Below, one piece after another: positions 13,201 through 28,392 of a stretch of 64,000 nucleotides of DNA (the first letter of the stretch is position 1; each line of letters begins with the position of its first letter). Made by a program: the position numbers and the translations under genes. Origin of the DNA: Stratiolaelaps scimitus (Eukaryota > Arthropoda > Arachnida > Mesostigmata > Laelapidae); assembly GCA_019614645.1 (NCBI GenBank), contig JABWDB010000003.1, positions 23,087,001 to 23,151,000 on the forward strand, written 5' to 3'. The notes below the pieces were generated by a model. That model did no database searches. It was not told where the DNA came from and was given only the letters and a program-made list of their open reading frames with translations.

Positions 13201-15346
13201 TACTCATGGTGACGGTGATGACGTGACCAACAACAAGGGGACGATATTAGGCGCAATCGTTGCTACAACGGAAGTATTAATTAGTGCCGCAATCGAGGGC
13301 GGACGCCTGATTGGGGCACAGCGCATGGAGGCAACTCGAGAGCCGCGTCGGGTTGGCTCTCAATTACGACTCGTCCATCATCACCATCACGCAAAACATC
13401 ACCAGACCCTTGGTTAAATGCCCACAGCATGAAACAAGTGTTAACTTAAGGATCACTTGTGACCACGACAGAGTAAGGGGATTATCAGTTTGCATAACAA
13501 AGGACGTTATTTTCTCTCTCGCTCTTTCTCTTCCACCTATGCGTGAACCGCATGCGGAATCACAATGGAAAATACGTGGAGTGACGACAACTAACTAACT
13601 AACACTCAATGGACACAGTAATCAGACGGCGAAATCTTTCGCATTTGTTACTGTTCGTAGAACCCGGCTGCCCATGCTGATATATCGGCCAAGCTTCTTC
13701 CACGACAGTTTACGTTTTGTTAGCGTTCATTATAAACGTCTGCGAAGTTGAGAGCATCTTCGGCGTAACGAGTGATTCGCCGGTGATTGTTTCTTTGTCC
13801 ACTCGCCCTCGCCTCCGCCTGCTCAACGATTGTATTATATTTCGATGATGGTCTCGTAGTGCACACGCATATCCATGAATCGTGTGTCCGCCACTGTATG
13901 CGCTCTTGCCCAGCTCTGTGGCAGCTTTCGATTGTGACTGCTCACGAAACCGCGTGAGCACTATTATGTAATTGCCTGACTGATGAGCTCCACCTACCTT
14001 GACTGTCTCGACGTACGGCAGTCTACAGCAGCGTTCTGTGTGGCGGCAGCGGCGGCAGCAGCAGCAGCTCAGCTCAGTGATGAGAATAAAGAGAAAAACA
14101 GATGACACTTCGTCACCCGTCTCGTTATACGTTGCCTGTTACGTGCAGCCGAAGCCACCACCGAAGTGGCGTCTGTCTGAACGGAGATCTGATCTTCCGA
14201 TCGGTCCATCTCAACAAACACACACACACATACATATACACAAAAACCCACATCTCACATGCAGACACCATTTGTGAAACAAAGTAATGATGAACACGCG
14301 CTCTCTCTCTCTCTTCTGCTGCACTAACTTTCCTCTACAGTGCTGTTATGGGCATACTTGTTATGGCTACCGGTTGCGATAGTCGTTTACCATCATGCTA
14401 TTTCTAGTGGTACGAGTTAATCTTTCCGGTCCTTGGAGTTTCTTTGGTGTCGTATTCTTGTCGTTAGCTATTGCCCCCAGTCGTATTAACTACGGTTCAT
14501 GTAAAAACAATATTTTCTTTCGGCCAGTTATGTTATGAAACGTCACCCCCTTTTTACCCCTAGCTCTTCGAGAGAGAGAGAGAGAGATAAAGACAGCTTC
14601 GCACACAAATTGACGGACGGATCGAATCTATTTGATCGAATCATCCCTGCCACGTCTGCTGTTGTTACTGCTTCAGCCCTTAGCTCCCAGTCCTGCTTCC
14701 ATTAGACATTTCTGCTGTTGCTGCCGCTTCTGCTAACGGGGACCGCAGCGCAGCAATCGCAGCGCTGGCCGCGACCGGTAGTGATACTGGTGATGGGTGG
14801 CCACCAATGGAGGGAATCTGTCCGGCTGAACGTGTTTCATTGAAATTCGCCACCGCTAACGTCGATATTTAAATTCGCGACATCACCAATAACACCAACA
14901 ACACCAACACCAACAACAAGAGCTACAACAGCAACAATATCTCAATTCGAATTGAATCGGGCGCACAGCGATCTAGCGAAGTGCTAGAAGGTGCCACGGC
15001 TGAGAAAGAACGATGTTGAATGAATGGGAAACTGAGGATTTTTCACTGATTTTTTTTCACGTGTGATCCACTGATCAAAAGGTTTCCCATTGCCGTCATT
15101 TACATTTAACCACAGTTACTATCATCATTATTATTATGATGATTATATTATTATTATGATTGTTTTGCTGTAAAACGTCGCGGAGGAACGATCAAATCAA
15201 ATAAAAGGGTCCATCCTTCGATTGTCTCTTGCATAATACGAATGAACAATTTCTTCTACGTCGATCGCACAGAGACACACATATTCGCCTATTCGAAGCC
15301 GGTTTCAATCAGCCAAGTAAGGATGATATAAGTCCACCTTTCTCTC

Positions 15347-15393
<47 letters not shown>
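15347..15393. repeat. (TA)n microsatellite
   Basis: About 47 bases of alternating TA with one interruption (aaat). Confidence 0.9.
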
Positions 15394-15396
<3 letters not shown>

Positions 15397-18300
15397 AATG
15401 TATGTAATAGCCGTTAAATTTCTTTTGTTGAAAATCTTTAAAATATACATTTTTTGGTCAGAGATGACGATTCGATTCTTTTTCGAATGGGAAAATAATG
15501 GCTGGCCGATTGAAATGCAAATAGTCTGTTGAGTGGGTTGATATCCGGGCGACCTGATAGGTTACGTGAACGTATGATAATTCAATTTTACTTCTCATTT
15601 TTGCTTATATATTTCCCAATGCTATAATATATATATATATATATATATTATAGATAATACACCGGTAAATTGTGAACGTGATATCTTGTGGGAGCGGGTC
15701 ACTCTACCAGATATTCCCAAATGTATTTCAACAACGAAGGTAGCCAAGGCCTTTCGGGGGACTTTCCATTATTATATATGAGACTTTATGAAGGAGCGTA
15801 GAAGTACAATACACGCGACCGCTTGACCATCATCGTCCATTCTAGCAGCTAACGCTGTGGCCAGAAATCGATTATTGTTCAGAGCTATTCGTTCAGTTTG
15901 AACTGATTGTATTATCGTTTTCAAATGCAGTGGTGATGGGTGACTAAATTAGATCAAATGGTGTCGTTCGTGTTGGATTCATTGTCAAATAGCAGTGATG
16001 CATTTGGGGACAGGTCTTGTTTTATGTCAGAAGATAAACGCATCCTATTTCAGTCAGTAGGTCGGGATATTTAGCCTATGTCGATCTATTCATGTATCTG
16101 GTCGTATGATTGGGTTTGTATTATTATTGCAGTAGGTCCATAGATAGATGCACATCTGGTGTGTACGCGTCCCAGCAGTTCGTTGTCCATTATAAGTTGC
16201 CGTCTTTAATGTAACATGAACGATGGTTGTCTCAGACAGCTCTCCTCTCTCTCTCTCTTTGTAATTGATGACCATAAGTGTCTATATCACACCTACAATT
16301 TACCGGATAACGAACATCTAAATTTAAAGTTCATATAGAATACCTATGAGATAATTATGACTTATATATATATTTTTTTTTTATTTATAATTATTCACAC
16401 TATTCTGGCTGTCCGCAACAATATTATTCGTACTCGCTAGTCGCAAATAAACACTATTTTCCTTTTTGAACATATCAGCCGCATTTAGCACCGACGATAA
16501 ACTATATTATAATCTACCTTAACAGTGTTCTGATTGATTGATCTAGCCAACGCGCCCTGCTCATCTGGTGCAACCAAAGTCAGTTAATTCAACCGTTCTC
16601 AGCCGTCGTGAGAACTTTGATCTATGAAATGTGGCACTTATATCAGTTGTCCAGCTCCGTTCTTATCCACACATATATATATATATATATATATAACAAT
16701 AGCGAGTTAGAGTAGAATGGCAAACACATTACTGCTGGCGTTCGTCTGTGTCTATATAGTCTGTCAGCATCTGAACGAAAACAAAGAAGAAGTTCGCGGT
16801 CGAGGCCAGGGTTAGCCAAGGTGTGTGAGACAAGCCGAACGACTTAATATGGCATAATTTCGTTTTAATCCGGGGGGTCCACACACTTTTAGGTGATAAC
16901 TTCGCACTGTTGTGCTGATTACGTTGACTGTTAGCACATCTAATTAGCGCTGTGCGGTTATCTTGCTTGCACTGTGCATAGTCACACGTAACAATTATAC
17001 TATTGATCGTGCTATGCAGAGGAACGAACGATTTTTGGAAGGTTTTCCATTTTTGTGCCGTGCGACAGGTCCGTCGTCAAGCAGTATGATTGCTGCAAGC
17101 ACGAATCAAACAACTGGATCAGGGTTCGTCTCGCTAAGTGAAAAATAATTTCACATAATAGTTTCGACATCGCGAAAGAAACAAAGAAGTGGTGACATAA
17201 TATATAATCAATGGCGCACTTTAGACTTAAGACATATGTTTATGAAACAACAGGGGCGTGCTAGGAAGTGTCTTCCTCTGTCATGTGTTATTTATACCGA
17301 TCCGAAGTTTTATAATGAATAAGGATTATATTATAATTCTGCTCGTACGCATCAAGATAAACATTGAGTCAGTCAGCTTGATCTCGCTTTGTGCTACCGC
17401 AACGACTGTCCTCTTGAAAGTAGGAAAGTAATTATGACATCGAAATGAGTCGAAGTTTTAGGGATGACGAAGCGTGGACATATCGACGAGGTTCTGACAG
17501 CGATCTCCTGGCGCAGAAGCGCACCCATCGGACCCGATAAGCAGTACTCGTAAACAGGAGAATTCGCCTCTATTTCTCATTATATATATAAGGCTGAAAA
17601 GTGCAAAGTAACTAATCCAAACGTGTCTGGTAACCGCGCGTATATCTCATAGTATTTTTGCCACACATCAGAATACGGTCGACGTTTGATGAGCAACGGC
17701 CGCTCATCCTCGCTACACAGCTCCCAGTGCGCTCAGTACCTGTGTGCGTTGTTTGTTGCTAAGGAAAGAAAACGTCTCATTGTTGCTATAGTATTTTATT
17801 ACTCAGTACTGTCGGCGCACCTACCGCCCGTTTCGGTTTCCAACACAGACGCGTTACAGTTTAGCACAGCAGGCGCTTTCGTTCATGCTTGATGTTTGTA
17901 TACGACCGGGTGAGAAAGAGAACACTTCGTCTAGCGCGAGCAAACGACAAAAGGGATCTGCACACTATTGTATTATAGCACAGCATGACATATTATTCTA
18001 CTGACAGCGCCGGTACCGCCGCCGCCGTCTGAATTGCACGTGGGCGGAACAGATTGTGTTATTAGCGGCTTCCCGAGACGATGGACAGCTCATGGCTCAC
18101 TGACGGTGTGATTGTTGTTGGTGTTGTTGTTAAATAATAATCTGTTGCTCCCACTCTCACCGCGTGAATATATTCTTGCGCATTATTACTTTATATATAA
18201 TACTGTATTATAATAACAACAACAGCAGCAGCGCCGTAGACGTTTGTCATGTGTTGCGTCACACGGAGCCGCCTGGCTGTGGTGGTTCTAGTCTTGTAAA

Positions 18301-19620
18301 GGCTATGAAGCCGAATGCGTGAGTGTATGTGCCTTCAGCAAGCCGCCCCCGACGCGTCGTTTTACCCCTCGTTTTTCGTTGTTCGGCCTCCCTCAATCAT
18401 CAGCGACTTCACCCTACCATCCATCCCGCGGTTCGTTTCGACCCGTTTCGTTCATTCTGTACTCGCTGACGCTCCGGTTTGATATACGACCATTAACCCA
18501 CTCATCATCCATAGCCCATACAACTACGCGTGTAGCAGGTAAACACACACACGCATAGACACCGAGGCAAACGCGCGCGAACCGACGAAGCTATTCGAAT
18601 GCTATAATATGGAGCATTGAATGAGGAAACGTGTTGTGTTCTCGAAACGGCAGAAAGCAGTCGCAGAAACAAACAACAACGACAACAACAATAGCAGTGC
18701 TGTCTTGGAATACATTATCATCATCGTCCCCATCATGTATATGTAACAGCAGCAGCAGCAGCAGAAATAACAACACGACCGACGACGACGACAATAATAA
18801 TAATAATAACAACAACAACAACAAGAGCAAATACGCTATCACCACTACTCAGCGTAGATTCAGGAAAGTGTAACTTCTTCCACTCTTAAGAAAAAAAAAA
18901 AATATATATATACATGTGTGTGTACATATTGGGTATAACTATCTAGTGAGCACACGAATCCCCCCAGCTAAAATGAGCAAGGAAGGTATCCAGGAAGATG
19001 ATGGGGTTTCCACTCTGTGGCGACGTTTGTCCCCTGTTGAGGTTACAAATCTATCTATGGACAGATTCCCTCGGGTGGGTTGGCTGTAAGAGAACCGGGC
19101 CCGCCTAAAGTCGTAAGGACAAGAGGTCCTGGTAGACGAATCGCGTGCAAATCACTAGGTTCAGGTTCATTTCGACCCAGCGTATCCGGCGCGGGTCTCA
19201 AATCAAACAGAAGGCAGCGTCTACACCAGCACCCACAAGCGTGACACACCGCATATGATGAGACGTGATCGAAGAGACATCAATAATCAAGAATAACAAC
19301 AATAGCAACACCAACACCAGCAAATGCCAAGCAGACTGGCTGACAGACCGTGTATCCATCCAGGATTAACGCAAAAATCACTTGATACGATGGTGGGGGT
19401 CTTATTGAACCATTCGAGGATTGAGGGTCGGGCGGTTGTTGGGTTTCGGTCTTAGAGAAGAATATGATGTCATTTCGATTAAATTCGACTTCTTTTTCCC
19501 CCCTTATTGCTGCTCCTGTTTAAAGCATCCGGTCCGCTTGCCACTCCCTGCCCTATGCTTCTTCCCTTGGTTACGAAAGTAGTTGTTGCAAGCGACGATC
19601 CTTCCTCCTTTGCGCATCTA

Positions 19621-19664
<44 letters not shown>
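19621..19664. repeat. (CA)n(TA)n compound microsatellite
   Basis: Eight CA units run directly into about 14 TA units. Confidence 0.9.
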
Positions 19665-19669
<5 letters not shown>

Positions 19670-20990
19670 CGTTATGCATCAGATAATGCCAGCCATTTAG
19701 TGGTGCACATATCTGATATCTGTACAAGAACATATGCACCATGCGCCATTATCCGCATAACACTACGTGAATAAAACGACAGGCAGAGAAAGAGAGAGAG
19801 AGAGACAGAAGACGAATAACGCTAGAATTGAAGAGTAATTGCAACGATCCGCCTACAAATGACTCTATCGTATATATATATATATATATATATGCTGGTG
19901 TTGTTGTGGTATTTGTCGGAGAAAACTAGAGACAACAGTAGTGTGACAGGTAAAAGCTAGAACAAGTGCGGGGTGGTAACAAGCGCGCTGAACGTGTGGG
20001 TAATGATAATTATTATGATAGCGAATTGTAATGACATGTACTTATGAATATTGTTGCACTGACTGACTAACTGACACGGAGAGAGAGATGGAGAGAGCGA
20101 GTGAGACACTGCTACAGAAAGCAGATGTAGAGACATCTTTTTTTCAATGATAACACGACCCACAATATTTCGTTGCTGAAATGCTATCATTATTGTCATT
20201 ATTATTATTATAATGATAATGATGAAATAAACTGACAGGTAATAGACGATGCGAAATATTTGAAAGGGAAATGAAATAGAGATTATTATCATAGATGGAA
20301 AGAAAGTGACATACTAGTAATAATACAATAATACAATTGTGCTATTTAATTTATGCCGTAGTAAATACGTTATGACATCTTTCACGCCATGATCTGGCCT
20401 GTGCCAGATGGTTCATATAATGCGTCCCCGTACACGAAGTGATATTCTCGGTATATTTGTATCAGCTTTTAACTGCTAAATGCATGATATTGTGATAGCT
20501 GAAAAGTGAAATTTGTGAAAAGTTATTTATTACTTAGTATTTGTGTGGCTGAATGAAGACATCATGTTATGTGCATCGAGTATGCATCACTAATACAGAA
20601 CGATACCCCGCATATATGACTTTTGGGTAATGGGCAGTGTCCTTAATACTAAGCAACAGATGAACTGACCACAGCCACTCCGAAGGCTGTGAGAGGTCAA
20701 TCAATGGATCGACATCCCTGTCACCACTTTCTTACCACAAATTCAATGGATATCCGGAAATATCGAAGATCATAGCATTGAATATCCTCTCCATACTTGA
20801 CGAATGCCTTTCTGGGTTAGCTTGTTTCTCAGAAAATGAAAACACTGTATATGCTTTGTGCTTGTTGCTACCCTTGTCAATTTGCTCCCAAGTCAGCCTT
20901 CGGCAAATGTCCAGACGGCATGTGTGAATAGAAACATGTGAAGACGGTAGCCTGCACAAAGCAGATCGTAATACAGCCAACGAGGGGAAC

Positions 20991-23400
20991 CTATAAGGGC
21001 GCGGTCCTAGCGAACTGGATGACCCTTCGCTCCTTGTCGTCTACATTTAGACGCGGATGATGCGGGACCGTTGAGAAGAGGCGGCTACTCGGCATTTCAC
21101 CGATGGCTCTTTCGTCTATGATCAACCAGAAGTTTTGGACACAGCCAACTGGGAGGCGTCCATCGCCGCATTTCCAGAAGATCGTACGTGCAGAACAAGC
21201 TTAAGTGATAATTTTTGGCAACTTTCGACAACGAACATCGTTGTCAGCTCAACAAATGAGTTGCAAGACGACACATTTGTGGGCAAGGCCGCTCGAGGGA
21301 CAGAAAGCCAACATTGGGATGGGATCATTCGTTGAGGTTACGAACAACGACAACGGCGACAGTGACCGTACTCGGCTCAAGCAAATTGATGCGCCTCTGG
21401 ATAATTGCAGGTGAAATGCAACGAATAATGACGAAAATTATCAGCCTGAGTAGCGAGGTTGGCCTTAGCCGGACCGAGCTCATTCTTGATTTCTGGCTCA
21501 TTATCGTCGTTTTCCAAAGGCTTCTTCGAAGCATTTGGCTGGTGGTCGCAAAATGCTCGCCTTCACTTTTCGACGGCGCAATATCGTCCCGCAACACATT
21601 GAACACAAGTCGAAAATTAGGGGTTCACTAAAACCGTTATTAGTTGCAGCGTGGTCGAGTGGCGCCGTCCCATGCGACACCATTCAGGGCCGAGCCTTGA
21701 GTCCCACATTTCTCGTTCCGATCGATTCGTGGCATTAGCACCAGGTCAAATGGGCATCTCTCGATGCGTACGGCAGCCGTCCTATAGACCCTGTGTGGCT
21801 GTTTCGCTTTTTTTACGAAATGTCAAAATTCGTTTGTTATTGGCCATTGTTACCAACTGACTCGGCTCGATTGGCAAAAGCTTATCGCTCCTGTGGTGGA
21901 CGACGCGAAAACGACGAAATTGAACGAATCAAGCCTGAAAATGAGGGCTCGTTCCGTTCGGTTACCTTTTGAGTTTCTGAGCAGCATCTCCGAATGCAAT
22001 CTTCGAATTCTGCATCGGCGCTTCGGCATTTCATGTTGCTGTTTTTCGGACGTTCTTTCTGTCCGCGCTGACCGCCGCCGCCGCAATCTCTGTCGATCCG
22101 CGCAGACGTACAGCTGGATTAAGCGGGATATGTTTGTGTCGTACTCGGTGGGCGAAGCGGACAAACATCGGCGGTCACGAGATCCCTGAGCGGGTTTTTG
22201 GCTCAGCGGATTTCACCGACCCGGTGTCGTCTACGGCTAACGGGCGAGGACCACGGTCCCGTTCTAATGATGGGCACCAATAGACAATACTGGACGATTC
22301 AAGTACTCCTGGTTATCGTTTCAGCTTACTGCCGTTGCTGCTGCAGTGCACTGCCGAAACTGGTGGAACTCTCGGCCGCGAAATGGAACCGCAACAAAGC
22401 CTATTTCTCCCCCTTACACTTTCGCATTGGCCCGCAACGAAGATACAGCCACGCAACAGCCCAGCTGCTTTTAAACTACGACCTACCTCCATCGCTTTCA
22501 ATCTCTCTACACCCCATCTCCCAGCGGATTTTGGGGCCCACTGATTCACGTTTGAACGTTTTGTCTCTGACAGAGGCCGAGCAACGTTAAGCACGTTAAC
22601 CCAGCTAACGTTTACTGTCGCTGACGGCACTTTAACCGCCCTGTAAGCGCATGAGTGAGTGAATATATGCGTGTGTGTGTGTATGCGACGAGCTGTGGCT
22701 GCGGTCTCGTGTGCTTGCACCAGAATCGGTTTTACTCCAATACAATGTTGTGCCTCCGTGGATAGCGACAACGGTTGGATGTGGCTGGTTAACGTACGTA
22801 ACACTGAAGAAGATCTGGCTAGCTTCCCCCGATGGTTTCCGTCCCAAGTCACAGCGCCTGCAAAGGACAGGGTGGATACGGCGGCGGTGCTGCTGCTGCT
22901 GCTGCTGATTCCACTGTCGCTGCTGATCGTGGCCCGGCTCCCTGGCAGCATTGCTATTTTGCTGATGTGACAAAGCAACACAAAATATATATTAGAAGAC
23001 ACATACTTGTGTAGGTAGAGACTCGCTCGCGAGCGGTGCTCTCGCCTATCTTACACAGCCGCAATGGGAACAACAACAACAACAACAGCAACATGAACGG
23101 AGGCATATATATTCATTTATTTATCGAACCGTCTTTAGCGCCCTTGAGCGCTACGCGTACGGTACTTTCTTTCAGGCGGCGGCGGTTCGATGCAGTGCTG
23201 TGCTTTGTGGTGCGACATCTTTTGTTCGTTCGCTACGAGACGCTTGGGATTTGGGTCACCAAACAGCTGGAGACTTTTTTCTTCGCTGGCTTTTCGCGTT
23301 TATCTGTCTGTGTCGTTGCTCATGCTGCCAGTGCGCTGAATATTGGATTTGATTGTATTCGATTGTGTTGAATTAGATTGAAGATCTAATGCTGTGGCAG
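20991..23400. other. GC-richer, repeat-poor block upstream of ABRA
   Basis: Unlike its surroundings, this stretch has few simple repeats until a CTG run at about 22888-22908. Reading frames overlap on both strands, the longest being 229 codons on the minus strand (23002-22313), but none resembles a known protein. It could hold a non-coding first exon or promoter of ABRA, or an old degenerate sequence. Confidence 0.35.
21641..21708 (+). repeat. Degenerate tRNA-like promoter boxes
   Basis: TGGTCGAGTGG at 21652-21662 is a good A box, and GCCTTGAGTCCCAC, 30 bases on, resembles a worn B box. The stems do not pair into a tRNA. It could be an old tRNA pseudogene or chance. Confidence 0.25.
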
Positions 23401-23730
23401 CCAACACAACACTTGTCGTCACGAGGTCCATCGGTTCAGCGGCCAAACGGCGCTCGTCTACCGAGTGGTGTTATTGTTTTTTCTGAATGTATCGCACAGA
23501 CATGGCATGCAGTTCGTTTGCATCAACAATGCAGGTAAGGGGAAGCAAGGGAAAGCAGGTAGACAACAACAGGTAACAATCCACAAAAAAAACTCCCACT
23601 AACTGGCTGACAAACAAATAGACAGACCGACAGACAACAACAGAATGAATGCTATTCGAAATGTAGTCCTTCACACATCATCACTTTTAAATATATATAT
23701 AGGTATATATATATGCCGCTGACATTGCTG

Positions 23731-23761
<31 letters not shown>

Positions 23762-25319
23762 AGCGTCTGCGCGAACCTCACGCCCTGTTCGTGTATCTGA
23801 GCACACGGCACGTGTGTATACGAGAAAGAGAGAGGAGTTACTACGGAGGAACCGCCACCATTCCGTCGATGAAATCCCTGTTGCTATACACATAATAGTT
23901 ATAGTACCTCTCGTGATAGTAGTTGTAGTATGATAATACTAATGGTAAAAGCATCATTACTGGGGAGAAAGCGAGGCGTAGAGTGAACGGAATGAAGATT
24001 CGGCCCAGTTCCTCAGCGGGTCGACTTCGTGGAGATATTGCTGCTCTTCAGACGGACTCGCTTATCGCTCGCACGATATCGCCGCTTGCACCCCATTCAT
24101 GTTTATCGCTCATCGATCTCGATCAATCCGACAGCGGCGACAAAATACAGACGATAGACACCCGTGCTCGTTGACGGCAAAGAAAATAAAAACGGATCCC
24201 ATACAGCGATAACCATTACGATTGCCACTCCTCAACCATCACCATAATCATAACAATAGCAGAAGCCGGGGCCGCTGTGCGACGGCAACGATAGCAGTGT
24301 AATACAGCCAGTGCCCTGGCCATCTCTCAAGATCGCCGCGATGCAATAGCAATCTGCAAGCTGAATGACAAACAGGACAGCAATGGAACAAAAAAAAATG
24401 ACAGAGAATTTACAAATCACTACATAAACGCGCGAAAACGGCAAATTGATAAATACAATTACTATTACTATTGCCACCACCGTCAATACCCGGGCAAGGC
24501 ACAAGAAAGCGATGAACGAAAATGACACGGGAGCCAGTGCAATATTTAGCGTTAATACATACCTACCTATATATTCATGGTTGCTGTTGTTCTTATTAAT
24601 GGTATAGTTCTTATTGTTGTTGTTTATGAAATGTTGTCTTGTGGTCACTCGTCGTCGCCGTCCACCGGGTGGCGCAAATCGCCCCCTATGTCTCATACCA
24701 CGTTAGCACCGTCACCGTAGCTGATTATGATGATCCGATGTAACTCGCTGTAGTGGAATTACACTGGCATATTGTTTCTACCTGGTTGTTGTTCAGTAGT
24801 TGTTACATTAGTGTTCTATGCATCTGGGGACAACAGATCGGTTTTTCGTTCGCCCCCCTTGCTTCCCTGTGTGAATATGTGGACGGACGACAAACTGTGT
24901 TCGGAACCCACGTACATAAATGCTCATAATTAGACACAAATCGGACGGAATTATCCTCGGTCATCTAAATCGCCGTGACCCTAACCAAACTAAATACACG
25001 TTGTTGTCATGTTAAATAGAATGAAATTAAATTGTTGTGTTCAAACATCGTGTCTGCTGATTTGATTTTCATTAACGTCATCACAAATTTCGCGAGCGAA
25101 TTCTCGCCATTCGCTTTTCTAGCCCTTGCGTGTGTCATTATATTTTTCTTCTCTTTTTTTTTGTTATTGTCGTTCATAGCAGTCCAACGCCCTGGTCCAA
25201 GAAAGGGGCCCGACTACATTGAAATGTGATGTTTCTATTTTTTTTGCACTTTCTTTATGAGAGTGACGAGCAAACGGTTGTTAAATAGCAGGCGGTGGTT
25301 TAATTAGTATCATCCGCGA

Positions 25320-25386
25320 GGTGGGCTTGGACCAGTTTAGAGTCTCTGGCCGTGAAGATCGCAGGTTGTAGCCCTGTGAAGTGACA
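25320..25386 (+). repeat. tRNA-derived SINE-like copy 1
   Basis: GGTGGGCTTGGAC, then GTCTCTGGCCGTGAA, then GCAGGTTGTAGCCCTG: the last resembles a decayed polymerase III B box. The order and words match the copy at 28393-28471 on the other strand. It does not fold into a complete tRNA, so it is a tRNA-related repeat or old pseudogene. Confidence 0.5.
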
Positions 25387-28300
25387 CATAGTTACTCGAC
25401 ACGAGAGTGATTAAATATAGAAAGTTGAAACTCACTAACGTCATTGTCCATTGTCGACCCAACGAGCAGCTGTATCTTCACAATTATTACGAATTTGATT
25501 TCTCTGTTGAAATTGCTTGTTGTCTTGGCATCCTAATATAGTTTCGCACGACTGTCGAGTCCTCGAACGAACACTCAAGTTACCGTGCTTGAAACGACAA
25601 AAAATATCTTAGGCCACAAATGATATAGGGAAGCATTTCATAAATGTTTTATAAATAGTATGTAGAACGACGCCGAGTCCAGCTCGCACGACCTGGTCTG
25701 CCTAGATCAGGTCGCCAACGGAACGCATCGCTGCGAACACCAGCTCTATTTGTGGTTGATTCAGCCACAGCAACTTTTCGACATTCACGCATGCTGTTAT
25801 CGAAATAAAGACCAATCACACCATTTTATGCATCTTTTTCTACAAGCGAGAGTCTTCGAACGCCAAATCACACCAATCGGCGCTACAATTCATTGGCGCA
25901 AAACTGGAAATCGAAAACGCCACACTCGACATGTTTGCTATCGGCCTAAACGACACATTGCCAAACCGCTACTAGTACTACTATACTGCAACAACAACAA
26001 CAACAATAATAATAATAATACTACTATCGGGGTAGTGCAAGAGCGGTACAGATGCTGTGTCTCCATATACAGACCACCTGTGTGCCTATCTGTCTGATAG
26101 CAGCTAAAAACACACACGCACACATAAAGCCCACCCTGGCGGTGTCTGTTGTAGGCACAACAAAATTTGGCTCGATCAGCCGCATCAAGAACAACAGCAG
26201 GAGCACAAACGTCAACTGATCGATCACACATCAGCTGATCAGTACACAATAGCATACGCGTACACAACTGATTGATCATTGATAAGAACTCGAACGCGGA
26301 CCTATGGACACGGGTAGTCGTCATTGTTCTTTCGATTACGATTTAACTGACCGTTCGTTCGTTCGTTATTAAGACAGCGTGAGCGAGGCGACGAACACGT
26401 GGTCCAACGACGCAGCAGCAGCAGCAATGTCGCTTGTTGCTTGGACTGTTGTCGTCATCGTCGTCGTTGTTGTTGTTGTTGTTGTAGCTTGCTGGTGTCA
26501 ACGGTTTTTGTGCTTAGCTTTGCTTGTATATCGCGCTTTTCGAGAAAATCGAAAAATGTATAATAATTCACTATTCTCCATTGCGGTATGCTCCGGCCTG
26601 GACAGACTGATCAGAGCGATAGGCCCACCACAAGACCCAAGATCCAACGAGTGGAGGGATGAATGGATATGCGAAGATATGAGAGACACGCATATCAGAG
26701 AGAGAAAGTGAGAGAGAGATAGATAGAGAGATAGGAGACGAGCGCTGTAAACAACAAAGATTATTATTATTACTATTATCATAATAATGATAATGATAAT
26801 AAAGGCAGCTTTCATCGTTGGTCTATTGTAGCTCCATTGTCGTCGTCGGCGGTGGTGGCGGCAACGGCGGCGGCGGCGGTGGCGGCGATGGAACTGATGA
26901 TTGTCGTTTATGTGAACAATCGCCGCTGTTTTAATTATGAAATCACGTTTTGATTCTTCATGTTCATTGAAACCGTCTTGTGGCGGGTTCCGGCACCGAC
27001 GACAAATCACCCCGCATTGCACGAGACCATACCCCCCCCGCTCCCCCGCTAGACAACGGCCCAGGCAACCGCCGACAGCGGCGCAAGACAAAGCATTTGT
27101 CTCATGATTATGTTGACAGTGCAACTCACTGCTCAACGGAGTCGGCCGGCGCCAGCATCGCCCCCTTCATTTAGAAGGTGCACATAATAGGTGATCTAAA
27201 GTAGCATTTTGTACGGCACACGCAATCTCACGTAGATGGCGAACATGGCGACGGTGATGCTGCTGCCGCCGCTTGCGGTGAATGAAGTGGTCGCAGGTGA
27301 ACTCGTCGACCATCGGTGCATCGTCGGATACCGAGGGTGCTCCGTCGGGCGGCCGGTCGGGGCCACCTATTTAGCTATAATATCGTCGCTTAGGCTTACA
27401 GCTCCGCCGGGCTCACCCCGATCCCGTCTATGGGTATTTGCGCGCGACAGCTGCTCCCCGCGATAGCGGCCTGCTTGACCGCTGGTGACACTGCGACTGC
27501 AGCAGAAACTAGAACGCCACACAGCTATTGTACCTACAATCAGCAGTGGATGTGTATTATGCATCCGGCGAACCGTTGGCTCTGTGCCATGTCAACGGCA
27601 AGTTTGACATCAAGATAGAAAAAGAAGATGAGTAGTGTAACATGTAGTAGAAGTTGCTGAAGTAGATGAAGTAATAACAAGACCGAAAAAAAAAGCGGGG
27701 GAAACGGTGACGAATTGGCGTAACAATCCCGAAGACACTCTGCGCTAAGGCAGCAACAACAGCAGCAGCAGCAGCAACAACAGTTCAAGCAACAAGTGAT
27801 ATCATGTGACATCATCACACGCGGTCCATGTAATACCGCTCTCAAGGTTACCGCTGACCGGCGATGTGTAAGGTGTCCCCGATTGAAGTTGTGAACGTTG
27901 AAATGAGAACTCGTGTGGAGGAGAGCATGGCAAAGCAAGGACAAATTCTAAATAGATCTTAGACAAATGTTGCGTTTGCCACTGATATGTGATAGCAATA
28001 CAATACTATTGTAAGCTCTGTTAGCGTGAACGCGTGACAAATGGCGCATGACAATTAGATCCCAATTAGATTGCTGACTCACTCTAGCCTATCTATTTAA
28101 TTAGTCGCTTTTTTTGATAAATCGCTGCGGTTGCCTTGCGTAATTATTATTATCGCACAGAGGGTTGAAATGGAAGCAGGAAAATTAACACTATGCCTCG
28201 ACATTAATTAACACATGCGCGACGCATACCACCATCGCGAGATCGACGCCACAACAACAACAAAGCTGTCTATCGTCATGAAATTCATCTACTCCTAGAA

Positions 28301-28392
28301 GTTTTCAATGCGTTCCAATATACATAGAATCTAAAGGTAACGCTGTCCTGGTTTATTGAAGGAACTGCAATTGTTACAACGCATATATGTTC

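Larger units (their letters stand above)
10801..20990. other. Non-coding, microsatellite-rich
   Basis: It holds TTG/GAT repeats at about 12470-12520, TA arrays at 15347-15393, 15627-15649, 16673-16695, 19621-19664 (joined to a CA run) and 19871-19893, a GA run at 14570-14588, and mixed CAG/GAC/AAT repeats at 18680-18830. No exon was recognised. Confidence 0.45.

Noticed and set aside
22313..23002. 229-codon open frame on the minus strand
   Set aside because: It reads across CA and CTG repeats (His-Thr and Ser runs), resembles no family, and the plus strand has equally open overlapping frames.
26498..27136. 212-codon open frame on the minus strand
   Set aside because: Much of it is translated simple repeat (GCC/CAC, ATT and CT runs giving Arg/His, Ile and Ser/Leu stretches). 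No domain.
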